From: Dugong dugon
Lineage: Eukaryota; Chordata; Mammalia; Sirenia; Dugongidae
Assembly (NCBI GenBank): GCA_030035585.1
Contig: CM057469.1
Location: 64,125,501 to 64,189,500 of the forward strand
Direction of reading: 5' to 3'
Length of the DNA stretch: 64,000 nt
This document shows positions 1 to 10,052 of this stretch, in pieces (the stretch's first letter is position 1; every line of letters starts with the position of its first letter). Below the pieces are notes generated by a model that saw nothing but the letters and a program-made list of their open reading frames with translations, searched no databases and was not told the origin of the DNA. The position numbers and the translations under genes are program-made.

Positions 1-403
1 CTAGGGGACTGAGTAGTGACTCTTTCCAACTTCCTCTCCTGCATTACAATGTACTATTCCTTAATCTCATTTAATACATTTAAATACGTTTTCCTAGGTA
101 CCTACTCTATACAGGTCACTCCATTCACCCAGAGTCCCATGAATTACATTTTAAAGACAGGGCTGCTGTCTTACTGGACTTGAGAATCTAACTGCAGAGG
201 CAGAACATACCACAACCAGGAAGATGTTAAATGTTACTGAAAATTATTTTAGATTAAATAATGATTTGATACAGAATAGGATAGTGGGAAAAACATATGC
301 CTTAGCCTCAGGGAACTAGAATTTGTGTTGATCTGCTGAACGCTAATTTTTGTTTGTTTGTTTTTTGTGTGTTAGTTTTTGACAATAAAAATTTTGTCAG
401 TTT
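1..403. other. unassigned single-copy-like sequence
   Basis: AT-rich sequence with no convincing reading frame and no repeat family that I recognise. It ends where a MIR element starts. Confidence 0.4.
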
Positions 404-598
404 TGTATAGTGTAGTGGTTTAGATCTTGGCTTGGAAATCGTCTAGACCTCACTGAAATCCTGTCTCTATCATTTACCCTCTGGTAACTTTGGGCAAGTT
501 GAATACTTTCTCTAAACATCAACTTCCCTCTTTGCAAACAGAGTTGTTGTGAGGAGCGAATGAGATAAGCACTGAGCACAGCACCTGGCAAAACACCA
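404..598 (+). mobile_element. MIR SINE (ancient, tRNA-derived)
   Basis: Sense-strand MIR. In order I see the tRNA-like head (tgtagtggttta), the conserved core around ctttgggcaagttga, and the 3' part gttgttgtgaggagcgaatgag ending near cacctggcaaaa. It is diverged as expected for a mammal-wide fossil SINE and has no coding capacity. Confidence 0.8.
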
Positions 599-611
599 TC
601 TGTCTTTTTTT

Positions 612-760
612 GATATGATCTTGGGCAAAACTCTCAGTTTCTCCACACAAATGGGAATGATACAAATACCTAAATCACAAGGTTGTTGTGCCTGTCAAAG
701 AGAAGAGGAAGGAAATTGAAGTTGATTGAGGACAGTCTATGTGTAAGCATATAGATGCAT
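612..760 (+). mobile_element. MIR-type SINE fragment
   Basis: A second sense MIR-like piece directly after the first. It begins in the core (atcttgggcaaaactctcag) and runs through aaggttgttgtgcctgtcaaa. It may be a tandem insertion or a duplicated part of the neighbouring MIR. Confidence 0.6.
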
Positions 761-867
761 GATTAAATGAAAAAGTTAGAAAAGGAGAATAAAATAAAAA
801 TATTTTAAAATATTTAAATTAAAAAGCTACCAAGAGAGGAACAGGAATGCGGCCGTAGATGTTACTG

Positions 868-1000
868 TCCCAATTTTATAGAAGAGAAAGCTGATGCTTA
901 CAGAGACTAGGTTAACTTGCTCAAGGTCGCTCACCAGTAAGTGGATTCAATCTGGAAGTCATCTGTCTCTTAACCATTACCCAATATTGAGAAAACTGAG
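868..1000 (-). mobile_element. MIR SINE, antisense
   Basis: Antisense MIR. The reversed core reads ttgctcaaggtcgctcacc, preceded by the typical attttatagaagagaaa-type stretch and followed by a reversed tRNA head ending near ctcttaaccattac. Confidence 0.7.
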
Positions 1001-1074
1001 ATGTAGCAACGTTAAGTCGCAGAGCCAAAGTTTAAGCTCAGGTCTCCAAAATGTCAATCCTCCTTCGAAAGGAT

Positions 1075-1232
1075 CTGAATTAGGAAACGTCACCTCCGCT
1101 GCAGCAATGAGGAACATATGGCTGGGGAGTTTGAACAAACTGTCCCAAAGTTTCACAGTGAGTGTGGTGAATCCAGGGTTTGAATGGTGTTCTGCCTGAC
1201 CCAAAGTCCATGCTCGTCCCACTGCCCCGCCT
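1075..1232 (-). mobile_element. MIR SINE, antisense (tRNA-related half)
   Basis: Another antisense MIR. The best part is its reversed head: gggtttgaatggtgttctgcctgacccaaagtccatg-like sequence read in pieces, then actgcccc. Four MIR pieces therefore occupy the first 1.25 kb. Confidence 0.6.
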
Positions 1233-3504
1233 CTTTCAGTTAAAGAACATTTTGTGACAAACCCCTCAGAGGTCAGATAGGATGGACTTACTCTTTTTTT
1301 GCTTCATCTAGCTTGTTCTTGGCCCTTTTTTCTGCCTGAAGGAGCTGGTGGATCCCCTGAGACTGGCTGGTCATGGAGGCCTGCTCCAAGCCAGATGGCC
1401 TTTATGAAATCTGGGAAGTGAAGGCTCCATTTATCCTGTTAAAAATCACCACATAACTCAGATTGTTGTGTCAACACTGAATTCCAAACATAGCTATTGG
1501 CTCCAAACTGAAGATTGGGCCAGATAGCTGGGCCCCAAGAAAAGCCTAAGGGTGGAATCCAGAAAAACAGGTTATGTTAGTATAAGGCAGCTAAAAACTT
1601 AGCGTTTTAACCAACCTCAGTTCTTGTGTATGAAATAAAGAGCCTTTAATGGGTTGTTGACTCCACTTATAAAAAAATGAGTAAAATGTCTTTTGGAAGA
1701 TCAGCTTGCCTAGTTTTCCAAGAAATGTTGACTTGTTTACTGAATTTTTCTTTTAATTTACGAGATCTTTCTTTGTTCTCTGTGCAGTACTAGTTTCAGG
1801 CCTTTTTCTTTAGTTGTTTCTAGTGATTCAACGATTTGCTTGATTCGAACTTACGTTTCGCTAGGAAGGAGATTCCCTGTCTTTGCACATTAAAAATGGA
1901 CAAGGGATCCATGTCTTTCTCTTCCCCGGCCTCAGGTGACAAGAATGAAAAAATCCTTTTGAACATGTGTTGCTCTCTAATAGCGCTTTATGCTAGAGTT
2001 CCAGGAAGCGCAAAGTTAAGGGAAATTAAAACTGTAGATTTTGAAGTTAAATTAAAATAATTTATTCTTGCCTTTTATGTTACTCAGTACTTGTGCTGGG
2101 TATTATCCTAAAATAGTACAGTGAAAGGCATCTTACTCAGTTCAATTTAATCCAGTAAGAATTAGGCAAATGAGAGGGCTGCTCACAGTGGAGAATTATA
2201 AAATATCTTTATATGTATCCGAAATTTTTACTTGAAATGAAAAGCTAATCTTTCGACTTGTGGCCAAGGCATTGTTCCTCTTAAATGATTTGCAGATTGG
2301 CATTTTCCATATTATTGCCTTCATAAGCTACACCTTCTTTGCCTCATCTGCAAATATCAAGTTCAATTTCTTTTAAATTAAGTGTGTGGATTTAAAGACA
2401 ATTGTAAAACAATCTTAGAGCTAAATCTTTTATGATTTTAGTGAGTTGCCCCTTAATCTTTTATAGTTGTCTTATCCATACATATATAACAACATTACTT
2501 TCCAAAAGGAACAGTTTTTTTTTCCCCAGCACAGGAATACGTTTCTTTGCTGTTGCACTCATATTGAATCGGTTTATGACATATTTAATTTTTATTGCAG
2601 AATACCATAATTAATACAACTGAAATGAGCAAATTGGTGAACAAACATGGCTCTCGGCAAACATACATTCTAACCTTAAGAACAGAGTATGAAGCAAACT
2701 AGAGGGTAGCTCATGAGCCTCAACGTCACCCCGTCTTGGACATCAGTTAGTATGTGTGTCTTTAGAAATTGAGAGAATAGAGGTCACCAGTTATTTCTGT
2801 GAAAGATTAAATGGAGACTGTTACAAGAAACTTGCTTCAACCTCCTACCAGCAGTTTTATTGAATGTCTACTGTGTGCGTACCCTGAATGAAGTCTAATC
2901 TTGAATTGAGAGGAAGAATGATCAAGATGGAGTGAGGTTACTGGAGAGGTTTTAGGCAGGAATGACTTTGTGAGAAAGATGCGGCATACCGGTATAGAAA
3001 ACACAGTGTCTCCTACAAGCTTGAGGCAGATACCACCTTGTCATAATTTGGACAGGTACTTACACCTAGGGTCTCACTCAGCCAAGGCTTCTCTAGACCA
3101 CAAAAAACACCTTCGTGGCCTAACCCTAATCCTTTCTTGTGTATTTCATTTTATTCGTTTAAATAAATTTCCATAAGTAATATGAATGTGAATGCATTAC
3201 AAGTGATTTTAGTAGGCATTATATTTTCAGATGTTTACTTAGGACAGAAAATATATATTATGTGAAATATAAAACATGCCTAACACTACTTCCTGCCATT
3301 ACCAGAAGGTAATATACATCAATGTATATCAATTTTTTACTTTGAGACTAATTGTACTCTAAGAAAATTCAAGCAATCGGAACCCTGCAATGCCCTGATA
3401 CAATTTTGATTTGACGGAGTTGCCAAACCTCTACCAGAATCCTGTAATTAAAACCTGATAGCAGATATGGAAACTTTTAAACAACCTAGAATTCAATTAG
3501 AAAC
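1233..3504. other. unassigned intergenic or intronic sequence
   Basis: About 2.3 kb in which I recognise no confident gene or repeat. The frames present are under 80 codons and lack exon-like signals. The stretch 1320-1640 is less AT-rich than its surroundings and could be old unique sequence. Around 2850-2890 (tattgaatgtctactgtgtgcg) there is a weak L2/MIR-like phrase that I do not call. Confidence 0.4.
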
Positions 3505-3710
3505 AAGTCCCTGGGTGGTGCAAATGATTAATGCCCTTGGCTGCTAATCTAAATGTTGTTCATTTGAGCTACCCAGAGGTAGCTTGGAAAAAAGGCCTGG
3601 CAATCTACTTCAGAAAAATCAGTGATTGAAAACTCCTATAAAGTACAATTCTACTCTGACACACATGGGGCTGCCATGAGTCACAGTCTACTCAACGACA
3701 ACTGATTTGG
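3505..3710 (+). mobile_element. AfroSINE, long form
   Basis: Full-length sense AfroSINE. It has the tRNA-derived head (agtccctgggtggtgcaaat), the body containing aggcctggcaatctacttc and ctactctgacacacatgggg, and the 3' tail shared with RTE LINEs (cgacaactgatttgg). The family is restricted to Afrotheria, so it is a key marker for the source organism. Confidence 0.9.
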
Positions 3711-3774
3711 TTAGTCAATTGGAAAAGAGGATTTAGCCATTTCTAGTTAATAGCAATACAACAACTACAAATAC

Positions 3775-4285
3775 AAATCTGCTGCAAAAAAACTCTTTAA
3801 AGTGTTAAAAAGCAAAGACGTCACCTTAAGGACTAAGGTGCACCTGACCCAAGCCATGGTGTTTTCAATTGCCTCATATGCATGTGGAAGTTGGACAGTA
3901 AATAAGGAAGACCGAAGAAGAATTGATGCCTTTGAATTACAATGCAGGCAAAAAATCTTGACTATACCATGGACTGCCAAAAGAATGAACAACACTCACT
4001 CAGAATGCTCATTAGAAGTGAGGACAGCAAGACATTGTCTCTCATACTTTGAACATGTTTTGAGGAGGGACCAGTCCCTGGAGAAGGACATCATGCTTGG
4101 TAGAGTAGAAGATCGGCAAAAAAGAGGAAGACCCTCAAGGAGATGGATTGACACAGTGGCTGCAACAGTGGGCTCAAGCATAACAACGATTGTGAGGATG
4201 GCTCAGGACCAGGCAATACTTCGTTCTGTTGTACACAGGGTCGCTATGAGTCAGAACCGACTCGACAGTACCTAACAACAACAAC
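3775..4285 (+). mobile_element. RTE-clade LINE, 5'-truncated 3' end
   Basis: The last ~500 bp of an RTE LINE: the C-terminal part of the single ORF, then the short 3'UTR (gggtcgctatgagtcagaac) and the (aac)n tail at 4274-4285. It is severely 5'-truncated, as usual for target-primed retrotransposition. The final ~50 bp is nearly the same as the AfroSINE tail, which explains how AfroSINEs borrow RTE reverse transcriptase. Confidence 0.88.
3802..4275 (+). pseudogene. RTE LINE ORF, C-terminal fragment
   Basis: An open frame of 157 codons matching the part of the RTE polyprotein beyond the reverse transcriptase palm. Recognisable blocks are the YACGSWT region (residues ~27-33), RRIDAFELQCRQ (~40-51), the PWTAKR block, LEKDIMLGR (~93-101) and GRPSRRWIDTVA (~109-120). 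BovB and other RTE elements have equivalent blocks. The endonuclease and catalytic palm are absent, so the frame cannot encode an active enzyme. That it is still open suggests a fairly young insertion. The ATG is internal to the original ORF and has no meaning as a start. Confidence 0.85.
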
Positions 4286-5037
4286 AATACGATAATAATG
4301 TTAGACGCATTCTAAATATCTGTAAGTTACAGTAAAAGTATCAATAACAGAATGTTTTAATCAGATTCTTCATTCAAGGTTTTGCAAATAATTTTCAAAT
4401 TTATGAAAGTTTTCTTCTTCTTCGCTTATTGAATGGGAGAGTCTTCTCCTGGCAACACAAATATAGACAACACATTGTATGATCCCTCTGGATGAACAGA
4501 CGCAAAGTAGAGTATATGGGAAAAGGCAGTATCTAACACAGGAGAAAAATACTTCCCAGTAAAAAGTGTTGGGATACAAAAATTCACTAATAATCAAAGA
4601 AAGATGATGAGGAAGCTTCTTATCTCAGCCTGGGCTCTAGGTGCAAAAAAGGAACTACAGGCCTACACTTGCATGAGTTTGAAATTCTACTCTCAGGGTC
4701 TTCTGTAGAGATAAAGTAATACTGAAAGTGAACTCACAATCTAAATTGCAAAACACATTGAAGTAAAGTTGAGGAGTGGTGGGCAGTGTAGTGGTAGGTA
4801 GAGCCAGAAGCCTGGCTGGGGAGTTTGAACTTTATAATATATTCAGTGGATTGTCTTCATACTAGCAATTTACTTGCCATTACTGAGTTATTTCCCCTTT
4901 TTAAAACTTTTTAAAAAAAGTTGATTACTGATGTAACTTTCCACTTATAAAACCAAAATTTTAAGGATAATCATACTTTTGAAAATGTTACCTAGTAGCC
5001 ACCTAGTTTTGTAGTTTGTTTTTAAAATATTTTGTAT
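4286..5037. other. unassigned sequence between two RTE copies
   Basis: No gene is seen. A weak sense MIR-like stretch lies at about 4770-4905 (ggcagtgtagtggtaggtagagcc, then ggagtttgaacttt). The rest is AT-rich and unrecognised. Confidence 0.4.
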
Positions 5038-5524
5038 AGTTGTGGGATGACATCAGGGACATCATACACAAAGAAAGCAAAAGACAGAAAAGAAAGATAA
5101 GACTAAAATAGATGTCAGAAGAGACTCCAAAACTTGCCCTTGAATGTAGAGTAGCTGAAGTGAATGGAAAAAATGATGAAGTAAAAGAGCTGAACAGAAG
5201 ATTTCGAAGAGTGGCTCAAGAAGACAAGTAAAGTATTATAATGAAATATGCAAAGACCTGGAGTTAGAAAACTAAAAGGAAAGAACACGCTCAGCATTTC
5301 TCAAGCTGAAAGAACTGAAGAAAAAATTCAAGTGGCAATACTGAGAGATTCTATGGTCAAAATTTTGAACAATGCAGGAAGCATCAAAAGAAGATGAAAA
5401 TAATACACAGAGTCACTGTACCAAAAAGAATTGCTCAACATTGAACCATTTCAGGAGGCAGCATATGATGAAAAACTGATGGTACTGAAAGAAGTCCAAA
5501 CTGCATTGAAGGCATTGACAAAAA

Positions 5525-5995
5525 ACAAGTCTCCAAGAATTGATGGAATACCAGTTGAGATGTTTCAACAAACGAATACAGTGCTGGAAGCGCTCACTGG
5601 TCTATGCTAAGAAATTAAGAAGATGGGCAGCAACTTGGGCAACCAGCTCGAAGAGATCCATATTTGCTCCCATTCTAAAGAAAAGTGATCCAGTGGAATG
5701 CAGAAATTATCAAATGATATCATTAATATTCCATGCAAATAAAATTTTGCTGATGATAATTAAAAAACGGTTGCAGCAATACATTGACAGGGAACTTCCA
5801 GAAATTCAAGACGGATTCAGAAGAGAACGTGGAACCAGTGATGTCATTGCTGATGTCAGATGGATCTTGGCTGAAAGCAGCGAATACCAGAAAGGTGTTT
5901 ACTGTGCTTTATTGACTATGCAAAGGCATTTGACTATGTGCATCATAACAAATTATGAATCACATAATGAAGAATGGAAATTCCAGAACACTTAA
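5525..5995 (+). pseudogene. RTE reverse transcriptase, fingers region
   Basis: Fragment of the RTE reverse transcriptase before the catalytic motif. The KSPRIDGIP block (from ~5527) corresponds to the conserved SPG-DGI motif of non-LTR reverse transcriptases. Further on I see the CRNYQMISL block (~5698-5724, the NYRPISL equivalent) and IQDGFRRERGTSDVI (the QxGFR motif). The frame breaks near 5995 and resumes in another frame. It is non-functional because of the frameshifts and missing N terminus. Confidence 0.8.
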
Positions 5996-6084
5996 TTGTG
6001 CTCATGTGGAACCTGAACATAGACCAAGAGGCAGTCATTCAAACAGAAAAAGGGGATACTACGTGATTTAAAATCAGGAAAGGT

Positions 6085-6522
6085 GTGCATCATGGTTGTA
6101 TTCTTTCACCACACTTATTCAATCTGTACGCTAAGCAAATAAGCCAAGAAGCTGGACTATATGAAGAAGAATGGGACATCAGAATTGGAGGAAGACTCAT
6201 TGACAACTTGCAATACGCAGATGACACAACCTTGCTTGCTGAAAGTGAAGAGGACTTGGAGAACTTACTGATGGAGATCAAAGATCACAACCATCGGTGT
6301 GGACTACAGCTCAGCATAAAGAAAACCAGAATCTTCACAACTAGATCAAGAAACATGAGGATAAACAGAGAAAATACTGAAGTTGTCAAGGATTTAATTT
6401 TACTTGGATTCACAATCAACACTCATGGAAGCAGCAGTCAAGAAATCAAAAGATGTGTTGCACTGGGGAAATTTGCTGCAAAAAACCTCGTTAAAGCATT
6501 AAAAACCAAGTTGCCACTTTGA
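6085..6522 (+). pseudogene. RTE reverse transcriptase, palm with YADD
   Basis: Palm part of the same reverse transcriptase. HHGCILSPHLFNLY (residues 2-15) matches the QGC-SP motif. YADD at residues 44-47 (6214-6225) is the catalytic metal-binding motif and is intact. RCGLQLSIKKT follows, as expected for motif D/E. The frame stops at 6522 where a frameshift leads into the thumb and C-terminal sequence. Key catalytic residues survive locally, but the copy as a whole is dead. Confidence 0.85.
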
Positions 6523-7049
6523 GGACTAAGGTGTGCCTTACCCAAGCGATGGTATTTTCCATTTCTTCGTATGGTATTTTCTATTGCCTCATACAGGAAA
6601 GCTGGACAATGAGTAAGGAAGGAAGACCAAAGAAGAATTGATGCATTTGAATTAAGGTGTTTGTGAAGATTATTTAATATACATGTCATGGACTACCAGA
6701 AGAGCAAACAAATCTGTCTTGCAGGAAGTACAGCCAGAATGCTCCTTAGAAGCGAGGCTGGTGAGAATTTGTCTCACATACATTGGACATGTTATCAGGA
6801 GGGACCAGTCCTTGGAGAAGGAAATCATGCTTGGTAAAGCAGAGGGTCAGTGAAATAAGAGGAAGATCCTCAATGAGATGGATTGACACAGTGGCTGCAA
6901 AAATGAGCTCAAACATAGCATTGATTGTAAGGATGAAGCAGGACCAGGCAGTGTTTTATTCTGTTGTTCAACAACAGGTATTAATGGACAAGCAATTTTT
7001 CTTTTTTTCTATTTGTTTAAAAAATACCAACTGTGTATTAGAGCTGGGT

Positions 7050-7330
7050 ATAGCCTTTTACAATTTATAATACATATTCCTATGAATTAACTCATTTGAT
7101 TCTTACAGTAGCCCTGGACGTGGTTACTGTTATCACATACATATCACATTGGTTTTACCAATAAGAGGTTAAAGCTCCTATAAGTTAAGCAAGTCTGGTG
7201 GCCAGAAACTGTGGCTCAGAAAACCTCGGTGATGGGCTCAAGGTCAGATGTTCATAATGTTAGTAGAAGGATTTAACTGATTTCAATATCTTTGCTCTTC
7301 CCACTGCAGCATGCTCTCTTTCTCTTTCCA
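7050..7330 (-). mobile_element. MIR/L2-type fragments, antisense (two adjacent)
   Basis: Two antisense stretches of MIR style. The first is at ~7080-7190 (aactcatttgattcttacagtagccctgg-type phrase, ttaccaataagagg). The second is at ~7205-7325 (ctggtggccagaaactgtggctca, then ggctcaaggtcagatg). They are diverged and the boundary between them is unclear. Confidence 0.55.
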
Positions 7331-7759
7331 GGATAGAAATGTTTCAAAGTTTATTATTTCTGAAGAAAAAGATGAACAGAAAACAAAGAATATCAATTGG
7401 TATTTCACTATGTAGAAAACACTATTAAAAATGTGGATCAATTAAAATGCTATGTTCTGGAAATTTGATAATAAAAATACCAAAGTGGAATTTGACTTAG
7501 GTCTCCTTGATTATTGAAGATTCTCTTTCAAGAATTATAATCTTAAACATGTAGAGTTCTTCCAATTCTATTTATTGGTGCCATTTCTTCTGGTCTTACT
7601 CTTTATTGAATTCCATTTCATCTTTCTCTTTGATTATGCTAATGGATGTTAATGTTAATGATTTCCATGTGTCAGTATATACAAAACACAATTTATTGAT
7701 GTTATTATTTTATTTATTATTGATGTTGCTTAGCATTATGTGTTTTATTTAGTATATAA
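7331..7759. other. unassigned AT-rich sequence
   Basis: No reading frame and no recognised repeat, apart from short T-rich and A-rich runs. Confidence 0.4.
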
Positions 7760-7815
7760 TTGTTGCTGTTGTTAGGTGCCATTGAGTTGGTTCCGACTCA
7801 TAGCGACCCTGTATA
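7760..7815 (-). mobile_element. RTE/AfroSINE 3'-tail fragment, antisense
   Basis: Only the shared RTE/AfroSINE tail is present, reversed: gttgctgttgttaggtgcc followed by gagttggttccgactcatag. It is too short to tell whether it came from the LINE or the SINE. Confidence 0.75.
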
Positions 7816-7933
7816 TAGTTATCATTTTCAATGATACATTTAGTACTTAGTTATAATAGTTATAAAAGTTCCATGGAGTAGAAGGGATTTTGTTTTTTTC
7901 AGATGAGACAGAGAAATGAATCTATGAGTCATA

Positions 7934-8024
7934 GTTGTTGCTGTTAGGCGCTGTCCAGTCGGTTCCGACTCACGGCGACCCTATAGAACAGAATGAATGA
8001 AATAGTGCCTGGTGCTGTGCCATC
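7934..8024 (-). mobile_element. RTE LINE 3' end, antisense
   Basis: Reversed RTE 3' end: gttgttgctgttaggcgctg, cggttccgactcacggcgac, then the reversed ORF end (gaatgaaatagtgcctggtg). The part beyond the shared tail identifies it as the LINE rather than the AfroSINE. Confidence 0.75.
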
Positions 8025-8499
8025 TTTCACTCCTCTATCAGTCAGTAGTCACAGTAACTTTGTAAAAAGGAAGTGTAATAATCACTATACTGTATATTTA
8101 AGTCTCTGCTCTTCGATTCCCTTTTCTAAATAATTTCATATTTTATTTTTATTAGTGCCTAATGTAAAAACATGCTAAAAATGCTAAAATCTTAAAAACA
8201 AAATCTGTGCCCTCTGGAAATATCCAATTGTTTAATGGTAAAGGATTATAGTTTCTTATTTTTGCTTGTCCCTAACTGAAAACTTACCATTTAACATTTG
8301 AAAAGCTATAATTATAAATTTAGCCATGTGTTCAGTATCTTTTTTTTTTTTTTTTTTTGGTTTCTCTTTTTTAAAGTTTCATTTGTACTCAGACTTCCTC
8401 TTATTCTCTATTCTGTCATTACCCCTGTATATTTCAGTTTATTATGTGACCTTTCCTCTTAGTTCTTTTGCCCGCTTTGGTTTAGCTCTGGAATTTGAT
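8025..8499. other. unassigned sequence with poly(T) run
   Basis: Unrecognised AT-rich sequence with a pure T run at about 8339-8358. The open frame across the T run is a low-complexity artefact. Confidence 0.4.
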
Positions 8500-8602
8500 G
8501 AAAGTAACCATAACATCCTCATGAGGCTGAGGTCCCAATTAAATAAGCGTTAACATGGTGCTGGGCACATAATAAACACTTAGTAAATGTCAGGTGTGAT
8601 GC
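8500..8602 (+). mobile_element. MIR 3' fragment
   Basis: 3' part of a sense MIR: gaggctgaggtcccaattaa, ggtgctgggcacataataaa and cacttagtaaatgtc. It is followed by a short gctgttgctgctgttgctg run. Confidence 0.7.
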
Positions 8603-8775
8603 TGCTGTTGCTGCTGTTGCTGTTGAGAACAAAGGCCACAATAATGCAGGAATTAAATGTTGTATCTATTTAAGAGGATTGGATTAACCTTTAAAAATAC
8701 CTCATGATTGACGTTTGTGTAGGTTTTATCCAGACAAATGTCCAAGACAGAACTTTTATTACCATATTAACCATG

Positions 8776-8925
8776 TTGTTGTTAGTTGCCTTCGAGGTGA
8801 TTCCGACTTATGGTGACCCCATGTGTGCATAGAAAAACTTCTCCACAGGGTTATCCAAACTGTGACCTTCCAGAAGCAGATCTCCAGGCCTGTCTTCTGA
8901 GGCAAGGTTACCAGATGATAAATGC
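8776..8925 (-). mobile_element. AfroSINE, antisense
   Basis: Reversed AfroSINE beginning with the tail (gttgttgttagttgcc, gattccgacttatggtgacc). The body follows (agaagcagatctccaggcct). The reversed tRNA head is missing. First of four same-strand AfroSINE pieces in 770 bp. Confidence 0.85.
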
Positions 8926-9050
8926 CAAAATTAGAACTTGAACTCCAAATCCCTCGATTTTGTACTATTCTACTCTACCACCTCCTTCTGGCAATGACAA
9001 ATCCCAGGTATTAAGTGTTAATTTACTTGCTTCCATTTCCAAAATAATAA

Positions 9051-9152
9051 AAGGCTGTGATCTTTCAGAAGCAGATCACCAGGCCTGTCTTCCGAGGTGC
9101 CTCTGAGTGGGCTTGGACCGCCAACTTTTCAGATAGTCAAGTGCTTAATGGC
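9051..9152 (-). mobile_element. AfroSINE body and head fragment, antisense
   Basis: Reversed body and head only (gatctttcagaagcagatca, ggtgcctctgagtgggcttg, agtgcttaatg). The shared tail is missing, so it is a rearranged fragment or one broken by later events. Confidence 0.8.
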
Positions 9153-9320
9153 GACCCAGGTGTGAGCAGAGTAGAGGAGCACTTCATAAGAGTTTAATGG
9201 CTGTGTCCTTTAGGAAGCAGATTGACTTGCTTCTGAGGCACCTTCAGGTGGCTTTGAACTGCCAACCTTTTAATTAGTAGTTGAGTGTTTAACCATTTGC
9301 CCTACCCAGTGAATCCCTAT
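9153..9320 (-). mobile_element. AfroSINE, antisense
   Basis: Reversed AfroSINE abutting the previous fragment. It starts inside the tail region (gcgacccaggtgtgagcaga) and ends with the head (gtttaaccatttgccctacc). Confidence 0.8.
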
Positions 9321-9328
9321 ATAAACCA

Positions 9329-9541
9329 TGTTGTTGTTATTGTTAGTGCCATCAAGTTGATTTCCACTCATAGTTACCCCAGGTGACAGAGTAGAACTGT
9401 CTCATGGGGCTTTCTTGGCTATAATCTTTATGGAAGCAGATCGCCAGGTTTTTCTCCCGTGAAGACACTGGGTGGTTTTGAACTGCCAATCTTTTGGTTA
9501 GCAGTTGAGTGCTTAACTGTTTCCCTACCAGGGCTCCTTAT
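9329..9541 (-). mobile_element. AfroSINE, antisense, full length
   Basis: Complete reversed copy: gttgttgttattgttagtgcc tail, gcagatcgccaggtttttct body, and head ending gtttccctaccagggctcc. Confidence 0.88.
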
Positions 9542-10052
9542 ATCAATCATAAAAATCCAAAATCTCAGGACAGGGAAAAAATCCCAGAACCAGTTTAAAA
9601 AGCTGATGATCAAGATATGACATTGACAGCAAATGCTGCCGATTCAGTCTGTTATCTCCTCAATTATACCGCAAAAATTTATTATCTACAAATGCAATAG
9701 AAGAATCATATTGAATGTGTTTTTTAAAATCTAAACCATAAAAATAGTAAGATGTAAGCTACAGCAAAAAATTGCTCTTCTCATTTGCCAACTAAAGTTA
9801 TATCTGGTTATTTGTAAGAGAAGAGTTGTTCTCCAGGTAAACATTCCGTGGACACACAATCTATTTCGTAACAAAGAGTCCTCCGTTGACCATCATGTTC
9901 TTAGCTGATTATTTACACTTTGCAACAGATTTTTCACAGAAAAAAGTTCTAAGACATGGTCTTAGTGTTCATACCAGTTGTAGTATGGCAAGCTGTTATA
10001 CACTGTAGATTAATAGGCTTTATGTACTATAACATGATGTGAAAGATGTGTA
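9542..10052. other. unassigned sequence before Tigger1
   Basis: No gene or recognised repeat. It ends with the ta at 10051-10052, the target dinucleotide duplicated by Tc1/mariner-type transposons. Confidence 0.4.

Larger units (their letters stand above)
5038..6977 (+). mobile_element. RTE-clade LINE, 5'-truncated, ~1.9 kb
   Basis: A second sense RTE copy. It starts at the linker between endonuclease and reverse transcriptase (tgggatgacatcagggacat), continues through the RT fingers, palm and thumb, and reaches the C-terminal block (6780-6960, gggaccagtccttggagaag). It stops inside the 3'UTR near attctgttgttcaacaacag, so the shared tail is missing. Several frameshifts and stops split the ORF. 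The endonuclease domain was never copied. It lies 750 bp downstream of the other RTE copy in the same orientation. Confidence 0.88.
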
